Shown here one piece after another: positions 9,722 to 19,855 of a DNA stretch of 64,000 nt; position 1 is the first letter of the stretch, and each line of letters begins with the position of its first letter. The DNA comes from G963677085 sp963677085. Its GTDB lineage: Bacteria; Planctomycetota; Planctomycetia; Pirellulales; Thermoguttaceae. The notes beneath the pieces were generated by a model. That model had not been told where the DNA came from. It saw only the letters and a list, made by a program, of their open reading frames with translations, and did not search any database. The position numbers and the translations under genes were made by a program. The stretch spans positions 3,534,001 to 3,598,000 of the forward strand of contig CAXXFH010000004.1 of the NCBI GenBank assembly GCA_963677085.2, given 5' to 3'.

Positions 9722-10037
9722 AGCGGCCTCTTTTCGTGTCGGTTGTGCGATTCCGGGAGTTATTGACCTGCATGGGTAATGCGCGAGCAGGCTGCCCCGT
9801 TGCCGTATCGGCGATCTCGGTGGATCGGCTTGGCACATCGGCCATGTAGGCGTTAACGGGGGCCTCGCAGGCATCGCCGGCCTCGAAGAGGCGACGGAGC
9901 CAGAAGCTCCCAGGATCGTGTCATTATCTCGTCATGGGATAGTAATGGAAGGCGTAGAAGCCGCAACTCCCGGTGTTTTCCGGTTTGCTGTTGACTGCCT
10001 TCCCTTCCTATTCGCCCCAATTGGGTGTTCGGCGGGG
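9722..10037. other. Gap between the E1 and lipoyl-KAS III genes
   Basis: These 316 bases lie between two genes on the same strand. No acyl-carrier-protein-like or other small gene with a ribosome site was found on either strand. A GCCTCG-rich inverted segment near 9865-9905 may form a weak hairpin. Nothing else is recognised. Confidence 0.4.
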
Positions 10038-12110
10038 TCAGGTTTTTCGCAAAAGACGTTCTATTGCCGCAGCGATTTTCTGCCGGTCGGGTCGGTGTTG
10101 GGATTCGAGTTCCGGGGCAAACGGCACGGGGGCGTCGGGAGACGCGACCAGCACGGGCGGGCATCGCAACGAGGTGCCCCGCCGCTGAGCCACCTGCGAA
10201 ATGATCGTATCGCCCAATCCTTGGGTTCTGCCCGACTCCTGCACGACCAGCAGACGGCCCGACTTGGCCACACTTTGCAGGATCGGCCCGATTGCCAACG
10301 GTTGAAGCACAAAGGGATTGATCACCTCGACGGCGTCGCCAAACTCGGCCGCCGCGGCCAGTGCTTCGTGGACCATGGCGCCGAAGGCCACGAGCGTCAG
10401 GCGATCGCCTTCGGTGTATTGACGCGATTGCCATACGCGGTCGAGTTGGCCGTCGAACGCGATCGATCCGCTTTGGCTCCAGTAGAGCAGCTTGTGTTCC
10501 AGGACCAGGCACGGGTTGTTGTCGTGGAAACCGGCCACCAGCGCTTCGAAAGTTTCTTGGGGGGTAGCCGGGTAAAGAATCTTCAAACCCGGAAAACGCG
10601 ACCAGAGCCCTTCGTACTCGCCACAATGGAAGGCACCCATGGTCAGGCCACCGCCACACGGCAACCGCATCAACAGCGGAGCCGGCCGGTCGGCGCGGAA
10701 AAACCACGTGCCGGCGTTCAACCCCAGTTGGGTGACGGCTTCGGTGCCGAAATCGGCGAACTGGAATTCGACAATCGGTCGCATCCCGGCCTGCGATGCG
10801 CCCAAGGCGAAACCGACGATGCTCGACTCGGCCAGGGGCATGTCGATCACTCGTTGGCGACCGTGCTGGTCGATCAGGCCCTTGCAGGTCTTAAATGCCG
10901 AGCCGTAGGTCCCCACGTCGAGCCCGGCCAGGAAGGCTTCTTCGTGGTTCGTCAGCAGGTAGTCCAAGGCCAGCCGTACGGCATCGCCGCATTTGGCTCG
11001 CGCCGTCTGAAACGGTTTCAACTGAGGCGGTTCGCTACGTGCGTAGACGGTCGAACTCGCAGGCCGTGGTTTCGGCCGGGCCACGGAAATCGTTTCGGCG
11101 ACGGCCTGCTCAATTTGTTCCTCGATTTGTTCTTCCAGGGCAACGATTTCCGATTCGACGACTGCACACTCCTCGGCGAGGCGGCGGCGTGTGGTCGGCA
11201 ACGGGTCGCGCTGCTGCCAGCGGCGGCGTTGCTCGGGGTCGACGTAGTCGCCCTTATCGTAGGCTGCATGACCCAGCAGGCGAAGCGTTTGGCATTCCAG
11301 CAGCACGGGCCGTAGGCTGTCTTGCATCGTTTCGAACAGGTCGCACACCTTGCAGTACACGGCCCAGGGGTCGGTGCCGTCGACCGTGTGGCCATCAATA
11401 CCGTAGCCAACCGCCCGATCGGTGAGCCGGCGGCAGCGATATTGATCGTTGGTGGGGGTGGAGAACGCGTATTCGTTGTTTTCGATGAGAAACAGCACGG
11501 GCACGTCGTGGACGGCGGCCATGTTCAACGCCTCGTGGAACTCCCCGGTGCTTGTGCCTCCGTCGCCGATGATGCCCAGGCCGAAGACCTGTTCTCCTCG
11601 CCGACGTGCCACCCAAGTAGCTCCGACCACGGGACTGAGCATTTTGCCCAGGTGGCTGATCATCGGCAATCGTCGGGTGCCGGCGTGGCCGTGGTGTACA
11701 TTGCCCTCGCGGCCATGGGTGGGGCTTTCGGCGTTGGCCAGATACTGGCAGAGGATCTTCCAGGGAGAGCAACCCAACAGCAGATGGGCGGCGAAGTCGC
11801 GGTGCAGCAGGCCCGTTATGTCTTGGCCCGGTCGCAACGGCATGGTCATGCCCACGGCCGTCGCTTCGTTGCCGATACCCAGGGTAACCGTTCCCTTGAC
11901 GTAGCCCTTGTGGAACAGATCCAGCAAGCGTTCCTCCAGTCGTCGGGCGAGGAACATGCGGGGATAGGCTAACGTGAGGAATTGTTCTCGTGAGAGCCTT
12001 TCGGGAAACCGGCAATACCCGGTCCACGGGGCCTCGAAGAACTCGGCCACCGCCGAGGAGTCCTTTGCCGGCGCAGGCGACACCGGCAATGGGAAGTGCG
12101 GGCCCGCCAT
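10038..12110 (-). CDS. Fused alpha/beta thiamine-dependent 2-oxoacid dehydrogenase E1
   Basis: About 690 residues unite the alpha and beta subunits of a branched-chain/pyruvate-type E1. The N-terminal half has the thiamine diphosphate motif GDGGTSTGEFHEALN and the ENNEYAFSTP segment. The C-terminal half (from about residue 370) has the beta-subunit regions DVGTYGSAFKTCKGL, AESSIVGFALGASQAG and the C-terminal VVQESGRTQGLGDTI. It decarboxylates a 2-oxoacid and reductively acylates a lipoyl domain. No E2 or E3 is nearby; the next gene downstream carries a lipoyl domain fused to KAS III. The start is uncertain; the frame is open to 12203. Confidence 0.87.
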   Translation of the reverse strand: MAGPHFPLPVSPAPAKDSSAVAEFFEAPWTGYCRFPERLSREQFLTLAYPRMFLARRLEERLLDLFHKGYVKGTVTLGIGNEATAVGMTMPLRPGQDITGLLHRDFAAHLLLGCSPWKILCQYLANAESPTHGREGNVHHGHAGTRRLPMISHLGKMLSPVVGATWVARRRGEQVFGLGIIGDGGTSTGEFHEALNMAAVHDVPVLFLIENNEYAFSTPTNDQYRCRRLTDRAVGYGIDGHTVDGTDPWAVYCKVCDLFETMQDSLRPVLLECQTLRLLGHAAYDKGDYVDPEQRRRWQQRDPLPTTRRRLAEECAVVESEIVALEEQIEEQIEQAVAETISVARPKPRPASSTVYARSEPPQLKPFQTARAKCGDAVRLALDYLLTNHEEAFLAGLDVGTYGSAFKTCKGLIDQHGRQRVIDMPLAESSIVGFALGASQAGMRPIVEFQFADFGTEAVTQLGLNAGTWFFRADRPAPLLMRLPCGGGLTMGAFHCGEYEGLWSRFPGLKILYPATPQETFEALVAGFHDNNPCLVLEHKLLYWSQSGSIAFDGQLDRVWQSRQYTEGDRLTLVAFGAMVHEALAAAAEFGDAVEVINPFVLQPLAIGPILQSVAKSGRLLVVQESGRTQGLGDTIISQVAQRRGTSLRCPPVLVASPDAPVPFAPELESQHRPDRQKIAAAIERLLRKT

Positions 12111-12687
12111 GGCTTGGTGCGACCCGATGATCGGCTGGTGGTTTTGTGTTCTCGAATTGAAGGCCACTACGAGTACCCTACGGCATGGGTTCGTGTTTAA
12201 CACTAGGGGGGAACTTACGCCAACGCACGCCGCCTTTAGTAAGGACGGTGGAGGCGTTCCCGCTTCGGTTCCCTGTTCTCAAAAAGGCAGAACAGCCCAA
12301 ACTACAGACGAGGTAACATATCACGGGAGGTTCGTTGCCGCGTTGCCCGACGAATATGGGACCACTTACCATTTTGCCTTGTTTTCCGCAAGACGTTCCC
12401 AAGCAGCGGCTCAGCGCACTTGCGGTTCTCCCCCTCGGATCAAGTAGAACGTGATCTGCGGCGGACGATTATGTGGAGGTTTAGAGGCGATGTGGTAAAT
12501 GAAGGGGAATGACGCGTTTGGGAACAACGATCGCGAGCGTGCTAGCGCTGCATGCAATCGTTTTCTCGTTCCCACGCCTTGCGTGGGAACGCACGGCCCG
12601 ACGCTTTGCGTCGAGAACTGTCAAGAAGGGTATCTGCTCGCACCCCAGGGACGCAAAGCGTCCCGCCGTGGGAACCGGTTGGAAACA
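12111..12687. repeat. Intergenic stretch with repeat A copy 4
   Basis: A full repeat A copy spans about 12563-12676: CGTTCCCACGCCTTGCGTGG, GCACGGCCCGACGC, GACGCAAAGCGTCCC and a closing GTGGGAACC. It is placed directly 3' of mtnA. The part at 12180-12480 should hold the E1 promoter, but no clear element can be named. Confidence 0.65.
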
Positions 12688-13752
<1,065 letters not shown>

Positions 13753-13755
13753 GAG

Positions 13756-13806
13756 GATGAGGGGCTAGAGACTAGAGGCTGGGGACTAGAGATTAGGGAC
13801 TGGGGA
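13756..13806. repeat. Short imperfect tandem repeat
   Basis: The spacer between purE and mtnA is a string of imperfect GACTAGAG and CTGGGGACTAGAG units. A similar purine-rich GAGGAGTCGGGAGTTGGG stretch sits near 15600. No coding potential or function is apparent. Confidence 0.6.
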
Positions 13807-13843
13807 TCGAGGCTTGGCCGCTTTAGCGGCCATGAAACGGCCG

Positions 13844-14368
13844 TCACTTCATCTCTTGTTGGATCTTCTCCATAAGGGCGTCGTTCTTCGCGTTGACCTT
13901 CTCGACGAGTTTCTTTTTGTACTGGGCGAGCTTGTCCTGCAGGCCTTCGTTCGATAGAGCGAGGATCTGTACGGCGAGGATGCCCGCGTTGCGCGGTCCA
14001 CCCATGCCGGCGCCGACCGTGGCCACCGGGACGTCACCGGGCATCTGTACGGTCGACAATAGCGAGTCCAACCCGCCGGCTATGTCGGTGGGCACGGGAA
14101 TGCCAATCACCGGCAACGTCGTGTGTGCGGCACAGACGCCCGCTAGATGGGCGGCGCCTCCGGCGGCGGCGATGATCACCTTCAGCCCTCGGGCGGCGGC
14201 CATGGTGACGTATTGCCGTACCTTTTCCGGTGTGCGATGGGCGCTCATCACCTGGGCTTCAAACAATACGCCAAACTCCTGTAGAGCAGCGGCCACGCCT
14301 TTGATCTTCGGCCAATCGCTGTCGCTGCCCATCACGATACCTACTAACGGTACGTTGCTTTCCGACAT
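13844..14368 (-). CDS. purE: N5-carboxyaminoimidazole ribonucleotide mutase
   Basis: This 174-residue class I PurE acts in de novo purine synthesis by moving the carboxylate of N5-CAIR to give CAIR. The diagnostic segments are GIVMGSDSDWP, the SAHRTPE motif with the catalytic His, AAGGAAHLAGVCAAHTTLPV and GAGMGGPRNAGILAVQIL. A charged, lysine-rich C-terminal extension of about 20 residues follows the usual core. No purK is adjacent in the window. The ald gene lies 31 bp upstream on the same strand, so the two may be cotranscribed. Confidence 0.95.
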   Translation of the reverse strand: MSESNVPLVGIVMGSDSDWPKIKGVAAALQEFGVLFEAQVMSAHRTPEKVRQYVTMAAARGLKVIIAAAGGAAHLAGVCAAHTTLPVIGIPVPTDIAGGLDSLLSTVQMPGDVPVATVGAGMGGPRNAGILAVQILALSNEGLQDKLAQYKKKLVEKVNAKNDALMEKIQQEMK

Positions 14369-14399
14369 GTCGAGGTCCCTTCCAAGCGAGTGGGGCGAG

Positions 14400-15512
14400 C
14401 TACGTCAATTCAAACCGCCTGTTGTACGGCAAATCGAACGTCTCGGCAACCGCTCGATTGGTCAACTCGCCGTCGTACACGTTGATCGCCCGGGCAACTT
14501 CCGGATAGGCCTCGGCCGCCGACAACAACCCCAGATTGGCAATTCGCAACGCCCAGGGCAGGGTGACGTTGCACAAGGCAAATGTACTCGTGCGGCCCAC
14601 GGCCCCCGGAATATTGGCCACGCAGTAGTGGACCACGTCGTCGATGATGTACGTCGGGTCGCTGTGGGTGGTTGGTCGGCTGGTAGCCACGCAGCCACCC
14701 TGGTCGATGGCCACGTCGATAATCACGCTGCCCGACTTCATCAGTTTCAGATCTTCACGTTCGATCAGCCGCGGGGCCTTGGCACCAGGTACCAGCACGG
14801 AACCAATCACCAGATCGGCCTGGCGCAATTGGTCGCGGATCGTGTGGCGATCGCTGAATAGTGTGGTGACGTTCGGCAGCATGATATCGTCGAGATAGCG
14901 GAGCCGATCCATGTCGATGTCGAGAATCCAGACGCTGGCCCCAAAGCCGGCAGCCACCTTGGCTGCGTTTGCGCCTACAACACCGCCGCCGAGGATCGTG
15001 ATGTGGGCTGGCCGCACGCCCGGCACGCCACCGAGCAGAATGCCACGTCCCATTTGCGGCCGTTCGAGGTATTTGGCGCCCTCTTGAATGCTCATCCGCC
15101 CGGCCACTTCGCTCATGGGCGTAAGCAGGGGAAGCCGGCCGTGACCGTCGCCCAGTGTTTCATAGGCCACGGCCGTGGCGCCGCTGTCGAGGAGGCCTTC
15201 GGTCAACTTCCGGTCGGCTGCCAAGTGGAAGTAGGTAAACACGACTTGGCCGGGTCGCAGCAGTTCGATCTCGCCGGGTTGCGGCTCCTTGACCTTGATG
15301 ATCATCTCGGCCTGGGCGAAGACATCCTTGGCCGAAGCGACCAACTCGGCGCCCTGTTTGAGGTAGGCACGGTCCTCGAGGCCGGAACCCAGGCCGGCGC
15401 CGGTCTCGACCATGACGCGATGTCCGGCGCGGATCAACTCTTCGACTCCCACGGGCAACAGGCCGACGCGATATTCGTCTCGCTTAACTTCTCGTGGCAC
15501 ACCGACAAGCAT
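14400..15512 (-). CDS. ald: Alanine dehydrogenase
   Basis: The protein of about 370 residues interconverts L-alanine and pyruvate with NAD. The N-terminal signature VGVPREVKRDEYRVGLLP is canonical and fixes the start at the ATG used; the frame upstream is not conserved-looking. Lys in IIKVKEPQP and the MSEVAGRMS substrate site are present, followed by the Rossmann motif ILGGGVVGANAAKVAAGFGA. The C-terminal segment with GAVGRTSTFALCNVTLPW is typical. It sits directly upstream of purE. Confidence 0.94.
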   Translation of the reverse strand: MLVGVPREVKRDEYRVGLLPVGVEELIRAGHRVMVETGAGLGSGLEDRAYLKQGAELVASAKDVFAQAEMIIKVKEPQPGEIELLRPGQVVFTYFHLAADRKLTEGLLDSGATAVAYETLGDGHGRLPLLTPMSEVAGRMSIQEGAKYLERPQMGRGILLGGVPGVRPAHITILGGGVVGANAAKVAAGFGASVWILDIDMDRLRYLDDIMLPNVTTLFSDRHTIRDQLRQADLVIGSVLVPGAKAPRLIEREDLKLMKSGSVIIDVAIDQGGCVATSRPTTHSDPTYIIDDVVHYCVANIPGAVGRTSTFALCNVTLPWALRIANLGLLSAAEAYPEVARAINVYDGELTNRAVAETFDLPYNRRFELT

Positions 15513-15879
15513 TTTTTCGACCCCCAGGTTCAACGTCGTAACGACAAACGACCATTGCGTTATAGCGGGAACACGCGGCGATGTACACGAGGGGGAGGGG
15601 AGTTGTGAGTGAGGAGTTGAGGAGTCGGGAGTTGGGTGGCCAAGGCGTGGCCGCTTCAGCAGCCATGAAACAGGCGTCCTATTGCGTCCTGCATTGCTTG
15701 TGGAACGAGGGCGACCAACGGGAGCCCGGTTTTCCGGGTTGGAACGCAAGGAAATGTCCCACAATCAAACCAGGAACCAATAGTCCCCAAAGCAAATGGG
15801 GCAACAGAGGCGTGTGCCCCGGCTACCCCATTTCTTTTGGAATACTCATCTACATGACAGACGGCACGTAACGTTCACA
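15513..15879. repeat. Intergenic stretch with a partial repeat B
   Basis: Positions about 15700-15750 match the middle of repeat B (GAGGGCGACCAACGGGAGCC followed by a diverged CGGTTTTCCGGG). The preceding GGAGGGGAGTTGTGAGTGAG stretch is low complexity. No gene is supported in this spacer. Confidence 0.55.
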
Positions 15880-17295
15880 CTACAGGCAGTAGAGGAACGC
15901 CAGGAGGTCTTGCTTTTCCTCGGCCGTGAGATTCGTTCCGAGAACGACGTCGTGAAATTCGATCGTATCTTCCAAGGTCAGCAAACGTCCGTCGTGCATG
16001 TACGGCGGCGAGTCTTTGATGCCGCGCAGCGGGAAGGTCTTGATCGGCCCGTCGCTGATGGCCATCACCCCGTTGTACATGTGGGGTTCGAAGAACCGCT
16101 CGGTGCGTAAATTGTGCATCAGGTTGTCGGTGTAGTAGGGCGGTTTGTGGCAGAAAGCACAACGCCCTCGCTCGTAAAACACCTTTTGTCCACGCAATTC
16201 GGCGGCCGTTGCCTTGCTTCGGTCGAGTGTGCCGAATAGGTTAAGTTTCGGTGCCGGCGGGAAGTCGAGGATCTCCATGAATTCCGACATGAAGTGGACC
16301 TGACTGCCGCGTTCCAGAACGTTTACGCCCTTCTTGGTGGCGATCACCGGATCGCCGTCGAAGTAGGCCGCACGCTGCTCGAATTCGGTGAAGTCTTCGA
16401 CAGTTTTCAGCGCTCGCTGCGAACCGAACAGTCGTTGCACGTTGACGCCCCGCAATGTCGGCGTGTCGAGACGGTGCCGAAACTCCTGGGGACGAATGTC
16501 GCCGACCAAGTGGGTCGCGCCGTTCGAGTGCCCGTTGAGGTGGCAATCGAAGCAAGTTACTCCACCGCTCGGCTTCGGCGAGCGGCGATCGTCCGTCGCG
16601 TTGAACTGTTGCTGGGGAAACGGGGTCAGCAACAGCCGCAAGCCTTCGAGTTGCTTGGGATTGAGAATGCCGTTGAACAGCTTGAAGTAGTTTTGCAGGG
16701 TCACGACCTTGCCTTGCGACACGTCGCCCAGGTCGGGACGCGTGGTCAGGTAAATCGCCGGCGGGAATTCCGGCAGCAAATGCTCCGCCAGGTCGAAGTC
16801 CAGGTCGAATCGGGTAAGATCACGTCCTTCCTGCTTCTGGATCTCCGCGATATGGTGCTTGGGAAACACCATGCCACCCTCGGGATGGTTGGGATGAGGA
16901 AGCGGCAGGAAGCCCTTGGGCCAGAGACCCTTTTCTTTAATCTCCTCGGGCGACATCGCAGACAACGCTTCCCACGACTCGACCCCGGCCGGCAATTTCA
17001 CACGGATACCGGTCTGAACCGGCTTGCCTCGCGACATGAGGACGTCTTGCGAGGGGCGATCGCTTAGGTCGTAACGTTCTTCCAGCAGTGCCTGATGCTT
17101 CGCGGCGATCTCCGGCTTGGCGGCTTCCATGCGAGCCATGATCGTATCGAAGTCTTCTGTGATGACTACCGGCGCATAGCTTGTAGGCTTTGGCTGGGTC
17201 TGTGCGCGACTTGGCGCAATGAGCAGCGTGCCGAGGATCGTCGCGGCAAGCACTGCCAATAGGGGTGAATTTGGGGTGCACCATTTCCAGATCAT
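15880..17295 (-). CDS. Secreted di-haem cytochrome c peroxidase-like protein
   Basis: The 471-residue protein has a signal peptide (about 1-31, ending near SRAQ) and two haem-binding CxxCH motifs, CFDCH near residue 225 and CAFCH near residue 385, as in bacterial di-haem peroxidase/MauG relatives. These reduce hydrogen peroxide in the periplasm or oxidise protein substrates. The C-terminal PHMYNGVMAISDGPIKTFPL and RGIKDSPPYMHDGRLLTLED segments fit the second haem domain. The Fur-family gene lies about 310 bp upstream on the same strand, which suggests redox or metal control (inference). Confidence 0.85.
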   Translation of the reverse strand: MIWKWCTPNSPLLAVLAATILGTLLIAPSRAQTQPKPTSYAPVVITEDFDTIMARMEAAKPEIAAKHQALLEERYDLSDRPSQDVLMSRGKPVQTGIRVKLPAGVESWEALSAMSPEEIKEKGLWPKGFLPLPHPNHPEGGMVFPKHHIAEIQKQEGRDLTRFDLDFDLAEHLLPEFPPAIYLTTRPDLGDVSQGKVVTLQNYFKLFNGILNPKQLEGLRLLLTPFPQQQFNATDDRRSPKPSGGVTCFDCHLNGHSNGATHLVGDIRPQEFRHRLDTPTLRGVNVQRLFGSQRALKTVEDFTEFEQRAAYFDGDPVIATKKGVNVLERGSQVHFMSEFMEILDFPPAPKLNLFGTLDRSKATAAELRGQKVFYERGRCAFCHKPPYYTDNLMHNLRTERFFEPHMYNGVMAISDGPIKTFPLRGIKDSPPYMHDGRLLTLEDTIEFHDVVLGTNLTAEEKQDLLAFLYCL

Positions 17296-17462
17296 CGTAC
17301 CGTTCTCCTTTTCATGTAAGACACGAGATTCAGGGCGGCAGGGCCGCCAGCCAAACCGGTGCTAACGCACCCAGGCAAGAACCCGCTCCTGTTGGTCGCT
17401 GGTCTTTGCGGAAGACTTTACAGTCTTCGCCAATAGCAGCGTGGTAAACCTGCCCTGGCCCC

Positions 17463-17575
17463 GTGAATTCTATTGACGTCCGCATCGAAAAGGATCGCTT
17501 CAGGAAACCGGAAGCGAGCGAATCCAGGCTCCCGCCGGTTACTGTCCGATCCGTTGGCAGTGCAGGCGCTACGCA
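17463..17575 (-). repeat. Dispersed repeat family B, copy 3
   Basis: Read on the minus strand this block has CGGGAGCCTGGATTC, GGTTTCCTGAAGCGATCC and GACGTCAATA, matching copies at 4692 and 49230. It fills most of the spacer between the Fur-family gene and the peroxidase gene. The rest of the 17296-17603 spacer shows nothing recognisable. Confidence 0.7.
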
Positions 17576-17603
17576 GGGCCGTGCTTCTCCGACGTGCCAC
17601 ACC

Positions 17604-18053
17604 TCACTGGTCTTCCTCCTTTTTCCGACAGTCCGGGCAAATGCCGATGAACTGAACCGAGAAATCGGAGATCTCGAAACCGTGCGGCTTCTTTTGGGGC
17701 CACGGGATGGCATCCAAAGCCGCATCTTCATAGTCGAAAATCTTGTTGCACTGAAGGCAAACCAAGTGGTGATGACGATGTATTTTGCCGTCGAAGCGCG
17801 AAGATGCTCTGGGGTGGTGGACTCGGCGGATCAACTCCAACTCGGCCAGCCTGTCGAGCACCCGATAGACGGTCGTCCGCGAAATCCGCGGAAGGCGAGC
17901 CAGTACGGCCTCGTAAACCTGGTCAGCCGTGGGATGGTCATCCCGCTCGAGCACCACTTCCAGCACCGTGCGCCGCTGAACGGTCAAGGGTACTCCCCGA
18001 TCGCGGCACGTTTCTTCGAGCTTCCGCAGCCTGTCGGCAATGCTTTCGTTCAC
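17604..18053 (-). CDS. Fur-family metalloregulator (Fur or PerR type)
   Basis: The 149-residue protein has the Fur-family layout: a winged helix (RRTVLEVVLERDDHPTADQV and LPRISRTTVYRVLDRLAEL), the histidine-rich metal hinge HRHHHLVCLQC and a C-terminal CPDC zinc pair, giving a CxxC/CxxC structural zinc site. The GTG start is preceded by an excellent sigma-70-type promoter. Fur and PerR cannot be separated by eye. The downstream di-haem peroxidase gene favours a peroxide-sensing PerR-like role, which is an inference. Confidence 0.9.
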   Translation of the reverse strand: MNESIADRLRKLEETCRDRGVPLTVQRRTVLEVVLERDDHPTADQVYEAVLARLPRISRTTVYRVLDRLAELELIRRVHHPRASSRFDGKIHRHHHLVCLQCNKIFDYEDAALDAIPWPQKKPHGFEISDFSVQFIGICPDCRKKEEDQ

Positions 18054-18061
18054 TAGATGGT

Positions 18062-18090
18062 AATTTATGCTATTTGGTAAAATATGTCAA
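18062..18090 (-). promoter_or_regulatory. Promoter of the Fur-family gene
   Basis: On the minus strand TTGACA (18085-18090) and TAAATT (18062-18067) are separated by exactly 17 bases. The AT-rich spacer holds an imperfect inverted repeat of ATTTTA and TAAATT arms, as expected for an autoregulated Fur/PerR operator. The GTG start lies 8 bases downstream of the -10, so the mRNA would be nearly leaderless. Confidence 0.65.
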
Positions 18091-19329
18091 CAGGCCGGCC
18101 AGTATATTCCATTCATGCATGGACAATCAGAACGCGCCGAGCAATGCCCGTATTATGTGGCGAAAGTGAAACGACCACCAGGAGGCGGAGCGGGAAGGTG
18201 ATCGCTCGTAGGTGGGGGCAGTTTCCTGATGCAGAACGCAGCAAAAAACGCCGCTTGCGATTTCTCGTCAAGCGGCGTTCGAGTGGAGGCGGCGGGGTCG
18301 CAATTCGGTACCACGTCGCATTCCTTAACCTTACTGTGCTGTAACGATTTGCGGAATTCGACATCTCGGCCGTTTGTCCAAGAAAGGCACCCAAATCAGG
18401 CCAAGAAAGGCACCCACGCTATTGTCGCTCGACACGGGTTCGAGGGGCATGTGGACTCTAGCCCGTGACATGCGGCAAATCCACTGGCCCATCGACAAGC
18501 CGCCACCTTCGCATACGAGCCTGATTCCTGTCCAGCGGTGATCTCGGTTCTCACTTATGAAGATTCCAGAATTACAGATTTCCAGGATTCCGAACTCTGG
18601 AACGGGCCTGCCGCCAAGCCGGTGCGAACGGTTGGCTGGCTCGCTGCCGATGGCGGTTGTCGAAATGCCATCCTGCCTCCTTGGGAGCATCCTGTTCACC
18701 GCAGGCCGACCGTGCGTGCTTCGAGAGTCCTCCTGCGCCAACTGCTGCCAAGCTCACTGAAATACAGAAGACGCCCCTCATCAAAACGTCGCAACTGCGA
18801 ATTTGATCCTGGGCCGAAAGCTGGGGAGTGCTGCTGATTGTCCTTCGCCGCTCTGACAACTGCTAGAACTTTTGCCTGCCCTGCCACCCTCTGGCCGAAC
18901 GGCATGTCTATCGGCCAGTAATCGAGGCGGCTGTTGCAGTGACTTCCCCCCGCCGCTTTACCCCCAATCCTTTTGTGCCACAGAGGGGGGAGTCTTGCCA
19001 ACGTTTCTCGGGACGTTTTCCAATTGAAATGGTCCACCGGGCAATTGAGCAACTCGTTGGTATGGCAATCCTTTCTCGCCAATCTGTTGGCCCTCTCATT
19101 CGTTGTCTTCGCAGGATGTTCATCTGTGCGTTTTCGTCACTTTTTTTCAACCCAAGACTGTCCCTGGTTTGTTTTGGTAATGCTAGGAAGGTCTGGGAGA
19201 TTTTGGGGTATGTGAAATGAACTCCCCAAGGGGTGAGCCACCCAGTTTTCGAAAAAAAGTGGCTACAGGATGCCGTAGAGCGGATTTTGGGTCTCTGTAG
19301 ATCAATTCTCTCTTTTTTGTGCCGTTTAT

Positions 19330-19342
19330 ATGATACTGACTA
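19330..19342 (+). repeat. Element motif ATGATACTGACTA, left-side copy
   Basis: This is an exact match to the 13-bp motif repeated at 53.4-63.9 kb. It begins a short open frame (19330-19584, MILTIEDDGG...) that I do not regard as a confirmed gene. A second, 10-of-13 copy (ATGATACTGA) at 19502-19511 is followed by a TCGGGA/TCCCGA hairpin. Confidence 0.8.
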
Positions 19343-19812
19343 TCGAAGATGACGGTGGCGAAATCGCCTGCCGGATTCTTTTGAAAAATCAGGATCGCCG
19401 GAGATTATTGGTTTTGCGTAACGTTTCTGGTTCGGAAACCCTTGGATCCCGACAGCTTTCCAACTGGGAGATGTTGGAGATAGTCGAATCGAACGACGCC
19501 CATGATACTGATTCGGGAGCGGTGGTTCCCGAGGTTTTGCTATGCCAAAGCGTGTTCAAGCAGACGGAGGCAATATCAATATGAAGTCGGGCTAAATGCC
19601 TGAGGCGCCACTCCATGGCCATAATACCAAATGGGTGGTCTTGGGGGGACATGACATGAGGTGGGGGCTGTGATGCTGGCTACGGTCAGGCCACGCCCCA
19701 AGACGGCGGAACGGGGGGGCCGAGGTGGCCGAAGCGAGACGAGCCACCCGTAGCCGCACTTCGGACCACCGCCTGAGCAGTGTGCCGTTTGTCACGGCAT
19801 TTCCTTTTTCCG

Positions 19813-19855
19813 AAGACCACGGTCAGCCTGCGCCATGACCGTGGTCTTTTTGTTT
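19813..19855 (+). terminator. Strong intrinsic terminator or leader attenuator
   Basis: Perfect 13-bp arms AAGACCACGGTCA and TGACCGTGGTCTT enclose a 10-base loop and run into a T-rich tract on the plus strand. It lies only about 25 bp before the start of the next plus-strand gene, so it may be an attenuator in that gene's leader and not only an upstream terminator. Confidence 0.75.

Noticed and set aside
9918..11315. A 465-codon plus-strand open frame opposite the E1 gene
   Set aside because: E1 on the minus strand has complete thiamine-binding and beta-subunit motifs; the opposite frame shows none and is a GC-driven shadow.
18113..19220. Several short frames on both strands in the junction (for example 18331-18741 and 18939-19220)
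   Set aside because: No ribosome sites, no family resemblance and mutually overlapping frames; more likely degraded DNA.
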